Assembly (NCBI RefSeq): GCF_003260995.1
Contig: NZ_CP030040.1
Coordinates: 3,596,109-3,660,108 of the forward strand
Source: Acetobacterium sp. KB-1
GTDB lineage: Bacteria > Bacillota > Clostridia > Eubacteriales > Eubacteriaceae
Reading direction: 5' to 3'
Length of the DNA: 64,000 bases
Numbering within the stretch: position 1 is the first letter of the stretch; each line of letters begins with the position of its first letter. The notes beneath the pieces are model-generated. The model worked only from the letters and a program-made list of their open reading frames with translations, made no database searches and was not told where the DNA came from. Both the position numbers and the translations under genes were made by a program. This document shows, one piece after another, positions 8,576-18,689 of this stretch.

Positions 8576-11500
8576 ATGAACAACAAACGATTCTATTGGT
8601 GCGTCTTTTTTGCAGTATTTATTTTATCGATGCCGGTAACTGTTTTGGCGGTTGAAAACCCGGTGGCTGTTACCTACCGGGGGCACGTTCAGGATGTTGG
8701 TGATGTCCCGGTTGATGGCAGCTGAGTGGAGGGTCCGGAAATCATCGGAACCGTCGGTCAGTCCAAACGGATTGAGGGCTTTGAAATCAAACTGACCGGG
8801 GAAATACCGTCCGGTCTAGAGCTTCGCTATAATGTTCACGTCCAGAACAAGGGTTGGCTTTATGATGTAAACGATACCACGTCCTGGCCGAAAGATGGGG
8901 AATACGCCGGCACTCGGGGGGAAAGCCTCCGGATTGAAGCCATTAAAATCATCCTGGCCGATGCTGACGGTCAATCGGTTTCCGGTTACAGCGTTTTATA
9001 CCGGGGCCATGTTCAGAATATCGGGGATCTGCCGGAAGATGCAAGCCAGTGGATTAAGGATGGTGAGCAACTCGGTACTGTCGGAAGTTCCCTGCGGCTG
9101 GAAGCCCTGATGGTGAAAGTTGAGAAAAACGTAATCGAACCGGTGGTTTATGACACAGCTGGCACTTATGGGCAGGAAACAGAAACCCAGAGTATCGAGG
9201 GCGATGTGAAAATTTGCGCTGATGGGGTGATCCTCCAGAATCTCTTAATTCAGGGGGATTTGACCATTAGCGAAGCTGTTGGGGATGGTGATGTTACCCT
9301 GAATAACGTAACGGTAGAAGGTGACACCGTGGTTCGCGGCTGTGGTATCAATAGCATTCATATCAATGGGGGCAGTTACAAAAAAATTACCGTGGAGACA
9401 ACCCCCACTGGACAGGTGCGGATTGTCGCCCTTGATCTGAACGGCCTGGAAGTGGTGATCTCCGAAGATGCTGAAGGACAGGTGGTGCTTCTGGAAGGTC
9501 AATTTGACAGTGTGACAGCGAATGCCCCCAATATGAAATTGACCACCCAGGGGAAGGACACGTCCATCGGCAATCTGACGGTGGGAAGTGACGCAGCGGG
9601 ATGCACAGTGACCCTGAATAGCGGAACAACAGTGGATGACCTGGTACTGGATGGAACGGCTGCGGTGAAAGGCGAGGGGAAAGTACATCGAGCAGAAGTC
9701 AATGCCGATGGGGTTATCTTTGAAAAAGCCCCGGATTCCCATACCGTGGACCCGGAAGTGGTTATCCCACCGGTGATTCCGTCAACGGATGGCGGTGGTG
9801 GCGTCGTCGTTCCGGTTGCGGTCACGGGGGTGAGTTTGAACAAAACCGTTGCCACTGTCAATAAAGATGGTGCAGAAACCCTGACGGAGACAGTCGCACC
9901 GGCTAATGCTGCTAATAAGGCAGTCAGCTGGAGCTCAGATAATGAGAGCATTGCTACCGTGGATACGGATGGCAAGGTGACTGGTGTTGCTGAGGGCATG
10001 GCGATCATTACGGTTACCACCGCTGATGGTAATAAAACCGCAACCTGTACTGTCACAGTAAAAGACCTGAATCCGGCAATAACCGGCGTGACCCGGCCTG
10101 TTTATGAGGCAATAGCGGAGGCTGCCATTGATGAAACCGCTCAATATTCGGGAACCATTCAGTGGCGCGTAAAAGATGGGGACTCGCTGGCAGCTGGAGG
10201 TGCCTTTGCAGCATCAACGACCTATGTAGCTACCATCACCCTGACTTTGAAAGCCCCCTATACCACAGCGGATATCTCGGCGGATTTCTTTACAGTGACA
10301 GAGGCAACAGTCAGCAATGCGGCTAATTCGCTGGAAGTAATCGCGGAGTTCCCGGCAACCGGTGACGCTCCTCTGGTTTCAGTCACCGGGGTGAGTCTCA
10401 ACAAAACTAATCTCACACTTAATAAAGCTGGAGAAGAAACACTGACAGCGACGGTCGCACCGGCTAATGCAACGAATCCGGCAGTCAACTGGAGCTCAAA
10501 TAATGAGAGTGTTGCCACGGTGGATACCGCTGGCAAGGTGACCGGTGTTGCCGAAGGCACGGCGATCATTACTGTTATGACTGCTGATGGTGGAAAAACG
10601 GCGACATGTAACGTCACGGTTAAAGATCTGAAAGCGGATATTGCGGGCGTGAACCAGCCTTATTATGGGGCAACAGCAGATTCCATCATTGATGAGACGG
10701 CCCAATATACCGGAACGATTGCATGGCGTGTAAAAGATGGATCGGCTGTTACAGCAGGTACCTCCTTTGCGGCCTCAACGACCTATGTGGCCACCATCAC
10801 CTTGACCTTGAAAGACCCCTATACCACAGCAGACATTACAGCGAATTTCTTTACGGTGGCAGGGGCAACAAGCGTCAGTAATGCCGCCAATTCACCAGTT
10901 ATTACCGCGGAGTTCCCATCAACCGGAGTATTTCAAATTAATGGTGCAGGCATGATCACTGCCTACGCTGGAGCTGGTGGCGATGTGACTATTCCGGAGA
11001 CAGTGGGGGGAATTGAAGTAACTGGTATTGGCGTCAATGTATTCAGGTCAAAAACCGCCCTGACAAAGATTAGCATTCCGGCTAGTGTCACGTCGATTGG
11101 TGACAGTGCGTTTAGAGCATGCAGTGAATTGACTACGGTAACCTTTGCCGAAAATGCGGCGCTGACAACCATTGATGGCGGGGCCTTTTATGAATGTGCG
11201 AAATTGGGATCTATCACGATTCCCGCAAATGTACTGACGGTTGGAAATAGTGCCTTCAGGGCGTGTCCGGCATTGGCCACGGTGACTTTCGCCGGGTCTG
11301 CAGTTCAAACCATTGGTATTCAGGCCTTCGATGGCAGTAAATTATTGACAGCGATTGCCATTCCGGAAGCGGTCACGTCAATTGGCGAAAAGGCATTTTA
11401 TGATTGTGAGCAGTTGGCCACAGTAACCTTTGCCGCAAATTCGTCACTGCAAACGATTGGCAATCAGGGCTTTGCCGAATGCAGTGCGTTGCCCGGGATG

Positions 11501-12775
11501 GCTGTCCCTGCTAGTGTCACGACGATTGGCAATAATGCCTTTCAAAATTGTACAAGTTTGACTACGGTGACTTTTGCTGCGAATTCAGTGCTGGCAACCA
11601 TTAGTCCAGCGACCTTTATTGGCTGTAGTGCGCTGACAGGGATTACCATTCCCGAAACGGTTACAACCATTGGTAAAAATGCCTTTCAAAACTGTACAAA
11701 CCTAGCGACGGTGACCTTTGCTGGTACATCGAGGCTCTCAGCGATTGAAATCGAGACTTTTGACGATTGTACATCATTGACAGGGATTACCATCCCTGCC
11801 AGTGTGACAGCGATTAAGGATAATGCTTTTTATAATTGCACAGGGCTGACTACGGTAAGCTTTGCCGGAACGCCAACACTTACAACCATTGGAAGAGAGT
11901 CTTTTTATAACTGTATAGCGCTGACTGGGATTGAAATCCCTCAAAGCGTGTCTTCGTTTGGGGGTTGGTCCTTCCAAAACTGTACAAATCTGACCACCGT
12001 AAGCTTCGCCGGGACGCCAACAATAACAACTTTTGGTAATGGTGCGTTCCGAGATTGTTCGAAATTGGCCACCATCACAATTCCTGAAACCGTCGCAACA
12101 ATTGGCTTGTATGCGTTCGAGGGGTGTACAGCAGTGGGAACCATCACGATTCCAGAAAAAGTCACGAAAATTGATGACTATGCTTTCCAAAACTGTGCCG
12201 GATTGACCACGGTAAGCTTCACCGGGACCTCAACGCTAAACCTCATTGGTCTAAATGCTTTTGAAAATTGTACATCGCTGAGTGCCATGACAATTCCTGA
12301 AACGGTTACGACAATTAAATCGCATGCCTTTGACGGATGTACCGTTTTAGAGACGGTGACCTTTGCCGGGACTTCACAGATTACAACCATTGCTGAATAC
12401 ACGTTTAATGACTGCCAAGCGCTGACATCAATTACGATTCCAGCAGCAGTAACATCAACGGGGAATTACGCCTTCCAAAATTGCATCAATTTAACTAACG
12501 TGAGCTTTGCCGAGACTGCGACGTTTGCAACTATCGGTGCTGCAACTTTTAAAAACTGTCAAGCGCTCAAAACCATCACCCTGCCAGAATCAGTGACCTT
12601 GATTAATGATAACGCCTTTAACCTTTGTACCGGATTGACTATCACATTTAAAGGCAATGCCCCAGCAGTAGGAACTACGCCCATCCCAGCCGATACCGTC
12701 ATTTACTATTACGACGGTAAGACCGGATTTGATACGGCCTATTGGACAAGTTTTAATCCAATCAGAATTACCTGA
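8576..12775 (+). pseudogene. BspA-like leucine-rich-repeat surface protein with ChW and Big_2 domains, interrupted by TGA
   Basis: The gene starts at ATG 8576 with a signal peptide (NNKRFYWCVFFAVFILSMP, then VTVLA) and a first ChW repeat. An in-frame TGA at 8723-8725 replaces the hallmark tryptophan: compare ASQWIKDGEQLGTVG in the third repeat with GS-stop-VEGPEIIGTVG. The frame then stays open for 1349 codons from GTG 8726. It covers two more ChW units, a beta-strand-rich region (9160-9700), two Big_2 Ig-like domains (about 9820-10065 and 10380-10625), each followed by a repeated ITGV...STTYVATITLTLK module, and about twenty BspA-type leucine-rich repeats (11030-12660; ITIPxxVTxIGxxAFxxC). 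Without readthrough the large part lacks a signal peptide. G+C is higher than in the neighbours. Confidence 0.8.
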
Positions 12776-12781
12776 GATGAT

Positions 12782-13270
12782 ATGTCAATAAAAACGCCCC
12801 ATGAAGGATGTGAAGCATGGGTATTAGACGGTGGCAAACAGCGAAAGGCTACTCTCTACTCAAATAAGGAGCGCCATATCATCGTGTCCTCGGATTTATT
12901 GGAACTTTATCGTCGATATGATAAGCTGGCCGGTACTCGAGAATGGTTCTTTCAGCGAACCGATAGCATCCCTTATGATACCGGGTGGATGACAAAGCAC
13001 TTCCATCTTTGCTGGGACAAAAGTGGTCTCGTAAAACACGTAAATCCCAGACCGTATGACCTTCGTCACGCTTTTGCCAGTCACAACATCATGCGTTGGG
13101 TTGATGAAGGGCGGGATGTCATGTCAATGCTGCCGTATCTCAGCACCTATATGGGGCATTCCAAATTCAGAGACACCCTTTATTATGTGCACATCCTGCC
13201 GGAAAGGCTCCGCAAATCTGCCGGAATAGATTGGAGCCAGTTCGATACCATTTTCAGGTACGATGAATAA
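12782..13270 (+). pseudogene. Truncated tyrosine recombinase (RitB-like C-terminal half)
   Basis: The 162-residue product has the C-terminal catalytic half of a tyrosine recombinase: RPYDLRHAFASHN (H-x-x-R type box) and YMGHSKFRDTLYYVHI with the nucleophilic tyrosine. The N-terminal core-binding domain and first catalytic arginine are missing, since family members have about 300 residues. It begins six bases after the BspA-like gene ends, suggesting an insertion or deletion junction there. It overlaps the next recombinase by 8 bases. Adjacent overlapping recombinase genes are typical of recombinase-in-trio elements. Confidence 0.7.
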
Positions 13271-14324
13271 AATGCGTAAAGTTAAGGATCCTGAATTGTT
13301 CTGTTTAATCAAGAAATTCCTTGGCAGTTACCTGCTCTCTATCCGGCAGAGAAGCGATAACACGGCTGACTCATACCGGTATGCATTAAACCTGTACCTT
13401 GCATATGTCCAGGAAAAGCATAATAAAGCTCTTTCAGAAGTCCTGTGTTGTGACTTTTCATAAGAAAATATCCACGGATTCATGGAATGGCTGAAAAACG
13501 AAAGAAATAACGAATGCACCACTATCAACCAGTGGTTGCCGCATTTACGTACCTTTTGCGAATATCTCCATAAGAATGGAAAAATCGCCTATTCCGACCT
13601 TAGTGATATTGCTCTGATTTCGCGAATTAAGGATCAGCGTAAGCAGGAACTGATCTGCCTTAGTATTGAGCAGACAAAGCTTGTCATCAAACAGCCTGAC
13701 ATTATGAAGAAAACCGGCAGGAGGGACAGGTTCTTTATCGCATTGCTTTATGACAGCGGATGCCGAGACCAGGAACTCCTGAATCTCAAGGTGAAAGACT
13801 TTGCCATCACAAAGAATAATGATGCTGAAATCCGCATTCTGGGAAAGGGTAAGAAATATCGCGTAACTCCTATCAGTAGCGAGGTAGCAAGGCTGTTTAG
13901 GGAATACTGTAAGGATTATCATCCTGATACGGAGGAGTCCCAGGACAGGCTACTTTTCTATACCGTTCGTAATGAACTCACGGCGGAAATGTATGCTGAC
14001 AATGTCCAACGGTTCATGAAAGTGTATGAAAAATCAGCCCAGTGTGTAGAGCGGACATTGCCACATCTACATCCGCATCTTTTCCGACATAGTCGAGCGT
14101 TGCATCTGTACATAGCAGGCGTTCCTTTACCTCTCGTGGCTGAATGGCTTGGTCATTCAAATCAGGAAACGACACTGATTTATTATGCACAGGCCTCTCT
14201 GGAGATGAAGAGAAAAGCGGCGTCAAAACTGGCAGATGATGATAAATCTGTTTTCAGGGAAGATATCACTTTCAAATATGCCGATGACGAGAAAATTCTG
14301 AAAAAGCTCAGCGGCCTGAAATAA
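13263..14324 (+). pseudogene. Tyrosine recombinase (RitC-like) with in-frame TAA
   Basis: A site-specific recombinase of about 353 codons. The N-terminal SAM-like core-binding domain (KDPELFCLIKKFLGSYLLSI) runs to an in-frame TAA at 13461-13463. The same frame continues to 14324 with all catalytic boxes: GCRDQELLNLK (Arg), LHPHLFRHSRA (H-x-x-R), LGHSNQETT (His) and YYAQAS (Tyr). An internal ATG at 13482 would give a 280-residue protein without the first domain. Overlap with the upstream recombinase and a palindrome three bases beyond the stop fit a RIT element. Confidence 0.75.
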
Positions 14325-14326
14325 GT

Positions 14327-14427
14327 TATGCCGACAAATGGATAAGGGGTACTTCCGCATGCTTATGATATGGTATCCCTCATATCCATCCTTAAAAATA
14401 TCGGCATAATTGAAACATCGGCATAAG
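14327..14427. repeat. Imperfect palindrome at the recombinase element end
   Basis: TATGCCGA (14327-14334) pairs with TCGGCATA (14401-14408), with further pairing inside (ATGGATAAGGG against CCCTCATATCCAT). TCGGCATAA is repeated at 14419-14427. Coding sequence of an IS4-type transposase begins at 14432, so this probably marks the right end of the recombinase element. Confidence 0.6.
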
Positions 14428-14431
14428 GGCG

Positions 14432-14789
14432 ATTGAGGTTTTTTTCAAAGTATGCAAATCCTATCTGAAACTGACAAAATCCTTTAGAGGGCTGTCTTTT
14501 GATGCCCAGACAGCCCTATGTTGCCATTGTCTTTACCCGCTACACAATGCTATCACTGGAAAATCGGTTTAACCTTGATGTGCGCAGCATCGGGGAATTG
14601 TTCTACTGGACATGTGATGAACTGGCTGATATCACTTATCAGGAGTCTTATCTTCTATTGATTGAGCTGATGTTGAGTATTTGTCAGGATATTCTTCAAC
14701 TTAGTGAAGAAAAAATGTCTATTCTGCTCGATCAGTTTCTTCAAAATTTACCGGCAATGATAAAAAGTAGTCTCAAACCCTGTGCCTGA
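14432..14789 (+). pseudogene. IS4-type transposase, C-terminal remnant
   Basis: The start reads IEVFFKVCKSYLKLTKSFRG, then LSFDA, in one frame. After a frameshift near 14505-14515 it continues YVAIVFTRYTMLSLENR and FYWTCDELADITYQESYLLLIEL in the next. Together these match the C-terminal third of IS4-type DDE transposases, including the conserved glutamate region IEVFFK. The rest of the gene is missing, and the recombinase element abuts it directly, probably by insertion. Confidence 0.65.
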
Positions 14790-14866
14790 ATGGATCTTTT
14801 TCAGGAAAAGTCCTTTGCATCAACGTTTGAGCGTGTTTTTAATGTGCGAAGTTTGAGTTAGTAATT

Positions 14867-15009
14867 GAAAAAAAGAGTAAAGCGTGTCGTAAACATGTCG
14901 CATATCATATAGAAATGTCTGGAATAAGCCATTTACCTACTGTTTCGTAATCAGTAGGTCGGCGGTTCGATTCCCCCCGCTAGCTCCAGTAAAAAATAAT
15001 ATTTTATTG
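14867..15009 (+). repeat. tRNA-Thr(CGU) 3'-half scar, copy 2
   Basis: This is the same unit as copy 1. It has a GTGTCGTAAACATGTCGCAT block, the linker AAGCCATTTACCTACTG, then the tRNA half at 14936-14988 (anticodon CGT, TTCGATT T loop, CGCTAGC, T, CCA). The T-stem base GGCGG is mismatched against CCCCC. No 5' half is present, so it cannot form a tRNA. Confidence 0.7.
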
Positions 15010-15039
15010 AAGAATGGCTTTAAATAGCTGTTCTTTTTT
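15010..15039 (+). terminator. Terminator attached to scar copy 2
   Basis: AAGAATGGC (15010-15018) pairs, with two G-U wobbles, with GCTGTTCTT (15027-15035), followed by TTTTA. It also faces the 3' end of the AraC-type gene. Confidence 0.7.
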
Positions 15040-15115
15040 ATTTATTGATTTTTATATATCAATTTCAAAGGCAGACTGGAGGTAATGTATTCGAAATATT
15101 TGGTATTTTTGTAAA

Positions 15116-16027
15116 TCATCTAACCTTTTTTTGTCGTTTCCGATGATCAGATGGTGTAAAATGCATAAATCTTTTAAAAATCTTTGAGAAATAACTTGGG
15201 CTGTCAAAGCCAACACGAGTGCATATTTCAGTGATAGGTATATCAGTATCCTCTAGCAAACGTGCTGCCAATGAAATTCGATATTTAAGAAGATATTGTA
15301 TTGGTGTTATTCCAATGTTTTTTTGAAAGCAACGCAAACATTCCCTCTCGCTGATACCCACAACTTCAGCAATTTGCTGAAGATCCAGTGGTTTCTCATA
15401 GTGATGATGCAAAAAATCCAGCATTACCTTAATACGTACTATGTTATGATTTACATTCTGGCTTTGTTGCTTTAAAACTGACACCATGTTTTTAACAATT
15501 AAGTACCACATATGTGATAACTTTTCACGAACAATCAGTTCATAGCCAAATTCCTCTTCTTTATAATACTCATAAGCTTCTTGAATACAGTGTACAGCTT
15601 GACGTTGCCATTCAATTTCACAATAGAATGGAACACAAGGCAATGTATCGCATACTAATAGCGGACGTACATAACGCTGCAAAAAAACACTTTCTGCTGC
15701 ACCTGATATTAAGCTTGGATGGAAAACAAATGTATTTAATATACAACCTTCATCACCTGAAATTTGCATTGAATGTAATACATTAGAATTGATAAAAACA
15801 CCGTCACCTTTCTTTAAGGTAAAATTCATTCCGTTTAGACTCATATTCATAGCACCACTACTTACTACAACAACTTCAACTTCCTCATGCCAATGCCATG
15901 GAATATCTCCAGTTACATAATCGCTTATATCACAAAAATAGCATGCACAAGGGAACATTAGTGTACCTCGTATCTTTAATTCATGTTGTTCTCTAGCAAT
16001 AATCGACTTACAAATTTCTATAGACAT
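15116..16027 (-). CDS. AraC-family transcriptional regulator with cupin sensor domain
   Basis: A cytoplasmic DNA-binding regulator of 303 residues. Residues of about 35-120 form a cupin-like sensing domain (IPWHWHEEVEVVVV, KKGDGVFINSNVLHSM). The last 100 residues are an AraC/XylS double helix-turn-helix with PLDLQQIAEVVGIS and the family signature VGFDSPSYFSKIFKRFMHFTPSDHR. The ligand is unknown, though this architecture is common in sugar-responsive regulators. The ATG at 16027 follows AAGGAG. It is divergent from the small gene at 16153, and the 125-base gap between them could hold its operator. It is intact, unlike most neighbours. Confidence 0.85.
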   Translation of the reverse strand: MSIEICKSIIAREQHELKIRGTLMFPCACYFCDISDYVTGDIPWHWHEEVEVVVVSSGAMNMSLNGMNFTLKKGDGVFINSNVLHSMQISGDEGCILNTFVFHPSLISGAAESVFLQRYVRPLLVCDTLPCVPFYCEIEWQRQAVHCIQEAYEYYKEEEFGYELIVREKLSHMWYLIVKNMVSVLKQQSQNVNHNIVRIKVMLDFLHHHYEKPLDLQQIAEVVGISERECLRCFQKNIGITPIQYLLKYRISLAARLLEDTDIPITEICTRVGFDSPSYFSKIFKRFMHFTPSDHRKRQKKVR

Positions 16028-16084
16028 TTTAATTCACTCCTTAGTAAATAGGCGGCTTTATTATATTATAAGTCTTTAATATTA

Positions 16085-16113
16085 TTGTTTCAAGCTAAAA
16101 GTGGCGATATAAT
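16085..16113 (+). promoter_or_regulatory. Predicted promoter of the gene at 16153
   Basis: TTGTTT (16085-16090) and TATAAT (16108-16113) are separated by 17 bases. The start point would lie about 33 bases before ATG 16153, in the region shared with the divergent AraC-type gene. Confidence 0.5.
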
Positions 16114-16152
16114 TATGGCATAAAAAGAATTTTGCAAAGTGAGGTGGCTTAT

Positions 16153-16425
16153 ATGATAAAGGATGTAACTGATCTTACCTTTTTTAACATTCAGGATTCT
16201 CAATGTTTTTTTGATTTGATAAATAGTTGTGTTGAACCTGTTACGTTACGTCTTCAAACCGGTCAAACTAAGGATTTGAGATTCAATTCTCTATTACAAA
16301 ACTTTTTAACGTGGATGGATATATATGGTGATATTTCTGAGGTGAAATTGCAATGCACTAACGCTCAAGATGTGGAATATCTAATTCAGTTTATGATAGA
16401 AAATCGTGAAGCAAAAACTGATTAA
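16153..16425 (+). CDS. Small hypothetical protein
   Basis: A 90-residue acidic protein of unknown function. The ATG at 16153 is preceded by GAGGTGG, which makes it a better start than the in-frame TTG at 16132. There is no signal peptide, membrane segment or cysteine pair typical of a metal site. The layout (a strand-rich middle VTLRLQTGQTKDLRFNSLLQNFLTWM and a C-terminal helix QDVEYLIQFMIENR) faintly recalls HPr-like folds, but the active-site histidine or serine context is not visible. Divergent pairing with an AraC-type regulator suggests that the regulator controls it. Confidence 0.55.
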   Translation: MIKDVTDLTFFNIQDSQCFFDLINSCVEPVTLRLQTGQTKDLRFNSLLQNFLTWMDIYGDISEVKLQCTNAQDVEYLIQFMIENREAKTD

Positions 16426-16522
16426 TATAAATGAAAGTCATTTACCGCAAAAGAAGAATTAGCTAAAGACCGTAAAAAATCTATAATGTTGGCAAGACTA
16501 TTTGAGTATTCCGACGATTTAG

Positions 16523-16807
16523 GGTTCTTCCGCAAAAACTCGTCTATTAAACTATTTATAAAACCTGAAGTGATATAATAAAAGCACCAAATAAATTGAA
16601 AGGGTGGTAAAAGCTGGAAAAAGATCTCGAAGCAATTGAAAATGTTGTTATCAGTGATTTATCTAATGGATTTGTTGAAGGGGTCAACAACAAACTTAAA
16701 ATGATAAAACGAACCATGTATGGTCGGTGTGGTCAAAAATTATTGACGGCAAAATTGATATATGATCCACATTCGAAACCCGGATAACGGGTCTTTGCGG
16801 AAGAACC
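16523..16807 (+). mobile_element. Internally deleted ISL3-family element (285 bp)
   Basis: Inverted repeats GGTTCTTCCGCAAAAACTCG at the left and its near-complement (ACGGGTCTTTGCGGAAGAACC read forward) at the right bound the element. Inside lies only the last 57 codons of an ISL3 transposase. No clear 8-base target duplication flanks it. The stretch 16426-16522 before it has a coding-like frame (FTAKEELAKDRKKSIM...) that stops at the insertion. In 16808-17014 after it I see no gene. Confidence 0.7.
16614..16787 (+). pseudogene. ISL3 transposase C-terminal fragment
   Basis: The frame reads LEKDLEAIENVVISDLSNGF, then VEGVNNKLKMIKRTMYGRCG, matching the C-terminal SNGFVEG-x-NN-x-K-x-IKR block of ISL3-family transposases, which contains the last catalytic acidic residue. 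There is no start codon and the rest of the gene is deleted. Confidence 0.75.
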
Positions 16808-17014
16808 TTCTCCAGTCGGAATATACACCGTAATCATGATTGTGTGATTTCGGCAATCCAGGGTAGTGTAAATTATTTTGTGTTTTCGTGATTTTTAGAT
16901 TAATGAAAAATACAAAAATGAAAAATTCTATTACAAACTATAAATGCTAATCTAAAAGTGAACTACTTTTAAAACAAACGCTCACTTGAAAATGAGCCAC
17001 TTTGATATTGCAAA

Positions 17015-17683
17015 ATGAATGATTTATCAAAAGAATCTGGTGTTTTTAGAAGTGGTGTTGTTGGTATATTTGCAGGCGATCATCTGGTTCATATGGCTCC
17101 ACTGGCTAATCAGGTTCCACATTTGATGAAAGATCTGTTTATCTGGGCAAAAGAAGCAGAAGTACATCCATTAATTAAAAGTTGTGTTTTCCATTACGAG
17201 TTTGAATTTATTCATCCGTTTGCCGATGGAAATGGACGGATGGGGAGAATGTGGCAAACATTGCTACTTTATAAGTGGAAACCACTATTCGGTTGGCTGC
17301 CAATTGAAACACTCATTAGGGAACGTCAGGATGAATATTACAAAGTGCTTGGAGAATGTGATCATCGGGCAGATTCAGGACAGTTTGTTGAATTCTTATT
17401 AGAAGCAATTTATAATGCGCTGAATGATGTTTCTAACACCGGACAAGTGACCGATCAAGTAACCGAACAAGTTGAAAGATTACTAAATGTGATCGGCGAC
17501 AACGCTTATTCTACAAAAGAATTAATGGAATTATTAAGTCTAAAGCATCGACAAACCTTTAGAGATAATTATTTATTACCTGCACTGGAAAAAGGATTGG
17601 TTAAAATGACAATTCCAGATAAACCAAATAGTAGCAAACAAAAATATAAGAAAACAATCAGACCGAGTGAGATGGATTTCTAG
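17015..17683 (+). pseudogene. Fic-family protein, N-terminally truncated
   Basis: Fic proteins transfer AMP or related groups to target hydroxyls. The catalytic motif HPFADGNGRMGR (near residue 68) is intact, as is the upstream GVFRSGVVGIFAGDHLVHMAP flap region. A winged-helix-like tail (STKELMELLSLKHRQTFRDN) follows two TDQVTEQV repeats. Full-length relatives have about 330-370 residues, so about 120-150 N-terminal residues, including the usual inhibitory helix region, are absent. The apparent ATG at 17015 lacks a good ribosome binding site. If expressed, the protein could be unregulated, but decay is more likely. Confidence 0.7.
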
Positions 17684-18163
17684 TGGAAATCATGGGCTCA
17701 ATTATGTTGATTTTTGATTTTAGGTATCAAATTATTATTTAATTCAGAACTGTTCAATTTTATTTTCAATGATATTATCATACTCACATATCGGGGGGGC
17801 GGACATAAAGTTGGACACTACATGAACCCGTAAAGGTGTTAAAGTGTATGTATTCAAAATATCAAAAGACTTGATGTCTAAAGTGATTTATATCAATTGT
17901 CACCACAAACCGATACAGGTCGCTATCTCCAGTAAAATGATTAGAGTTTTGAAAAAGGAATGCCTCTAAAAAACCATTATTTTTGTATTTAAATTATTTG
18001 CGTCCATTAAATTAGTCACCTTGACATTGGAATGGTAACCCAAGTAAAATAAGGCTCTGAATCGTCGGAATACTCAGGTAGGGGTAGGGTACGCCAAGGG
18101 CACAAAAGTATCGAGCCATTTTCTTCTTTCCGATTACGGTTTATGAATAGAGCATTCAGCATG
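17684..18163. other. Intergenic region with repeat B
   Basis: No gene is seen. Bases 17866-17930 repeat the block at 4305-4362 upstream of the first AbiEi gene. From 17926 the text (ATCTCCAGTAAAATGATTA...) follows that after scar copy 3 at 20749, so this is probably a further, degenerate attachment scar. GGACATAAAGTTGGACAC at 17801-17818 resembles an IS3-type end but stands alone. Confidence 0.45.
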
Positions 18164-18205
18164 TATACTTTCGTACTAATAATGCTTATAATATTAGTAT
18201 GAAAG
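18164..18205 (+). promoter_or_regulatory. Second abiE promoter/operator
   Basis: TATACT (18164-18169), 17 bases, TATAAT (18187-18192). The same 14-base inverted-repeat arms as at 4457-4494 occur at 18168-18181 and 18192-18205. The -35 differs by one base from the first copy. Confidence 0.65.
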
Positions 18206-18216
18206 GAAGTGGAATC

Positions 18217-18689
18217 GTGAAACAATATGAACGGCTGGATAAATTGATGGCCGATCATGACGGCATTGTTCAAACTTCGCAGGTTGTTGCCGAAGGAATT
18301 TCCAAACCTGTATTTTATGATTATATTAAAGAGAAAAAACTGGAACAGGTGGCCCATGGCGTCTATGCTTCAGCGGATGCCTGGATCGATACGCTGTATC
18401 TGATACATCTTCGCAGTAAACAAGCTGTCTTTTCGCATGAAACCGCTTTGTTTCTTCATGATTTGACGGACCGGGAACCAGCTCCCTATTCGATAACAGT
18501 TAAGACTGGCTATAATCCCAACCGGCTGAAAGCCGATGGAGTCCAGGTTTATACGGTTAAGCCCGAGCTTCATGGAGTAGGCTGCACAACTGCTCAGACG
18601 TCCTTTGGACATACGGTTCCGGTTTATGATATGGAAAGAACCATCTGTGATCTGATCCGCAGCCGCAAAGGGATTGAAATCCAAACCTT
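18217..18689 (+). pseudogene. abiEi: AbiEi antitoxin, second copy, 3' end deleted
   Basis: Starts at GTG 18217 (KQYERLDKLMADHDGI). From about 18247 to 18663 it appears identical base for base to the first copy, including MERTICDLIRSRKG. Homology ends at 18689, where a deletion fuses it to the middle of an AbiEii gene in another frame. The reading frame runs on as junk to 18879. It lacks the C-terminal 35-40 residues. DNA binding to its own operator might persist because the N-terminal winged helix is complete. Confidence 0.75.

Noticed and set aside
8723-8725. Selenocysteine or stop-codon reassignment explaining the in-frame TGA codons.
   Set aside because: The aligned residue is Trp, no SECIS-like hairpin is evident, and nearby genes are interrupted by TAA and TAG as well while intact genes use TGA as stop.
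9499-10056. Long minus-strand frames opposite the Big_2 and leucine-rich repeats of the BspA-like gene.
   Set aside because: They are shadows of a repetitive, G+C-richer gene and show no start signals or known motifs.
17801-17818. IS3-like terminal sequence GGACATAAAGTTGGACAC.
   Set aside because: No transposase fragment or second end is found nearby; it is too short to call an element.
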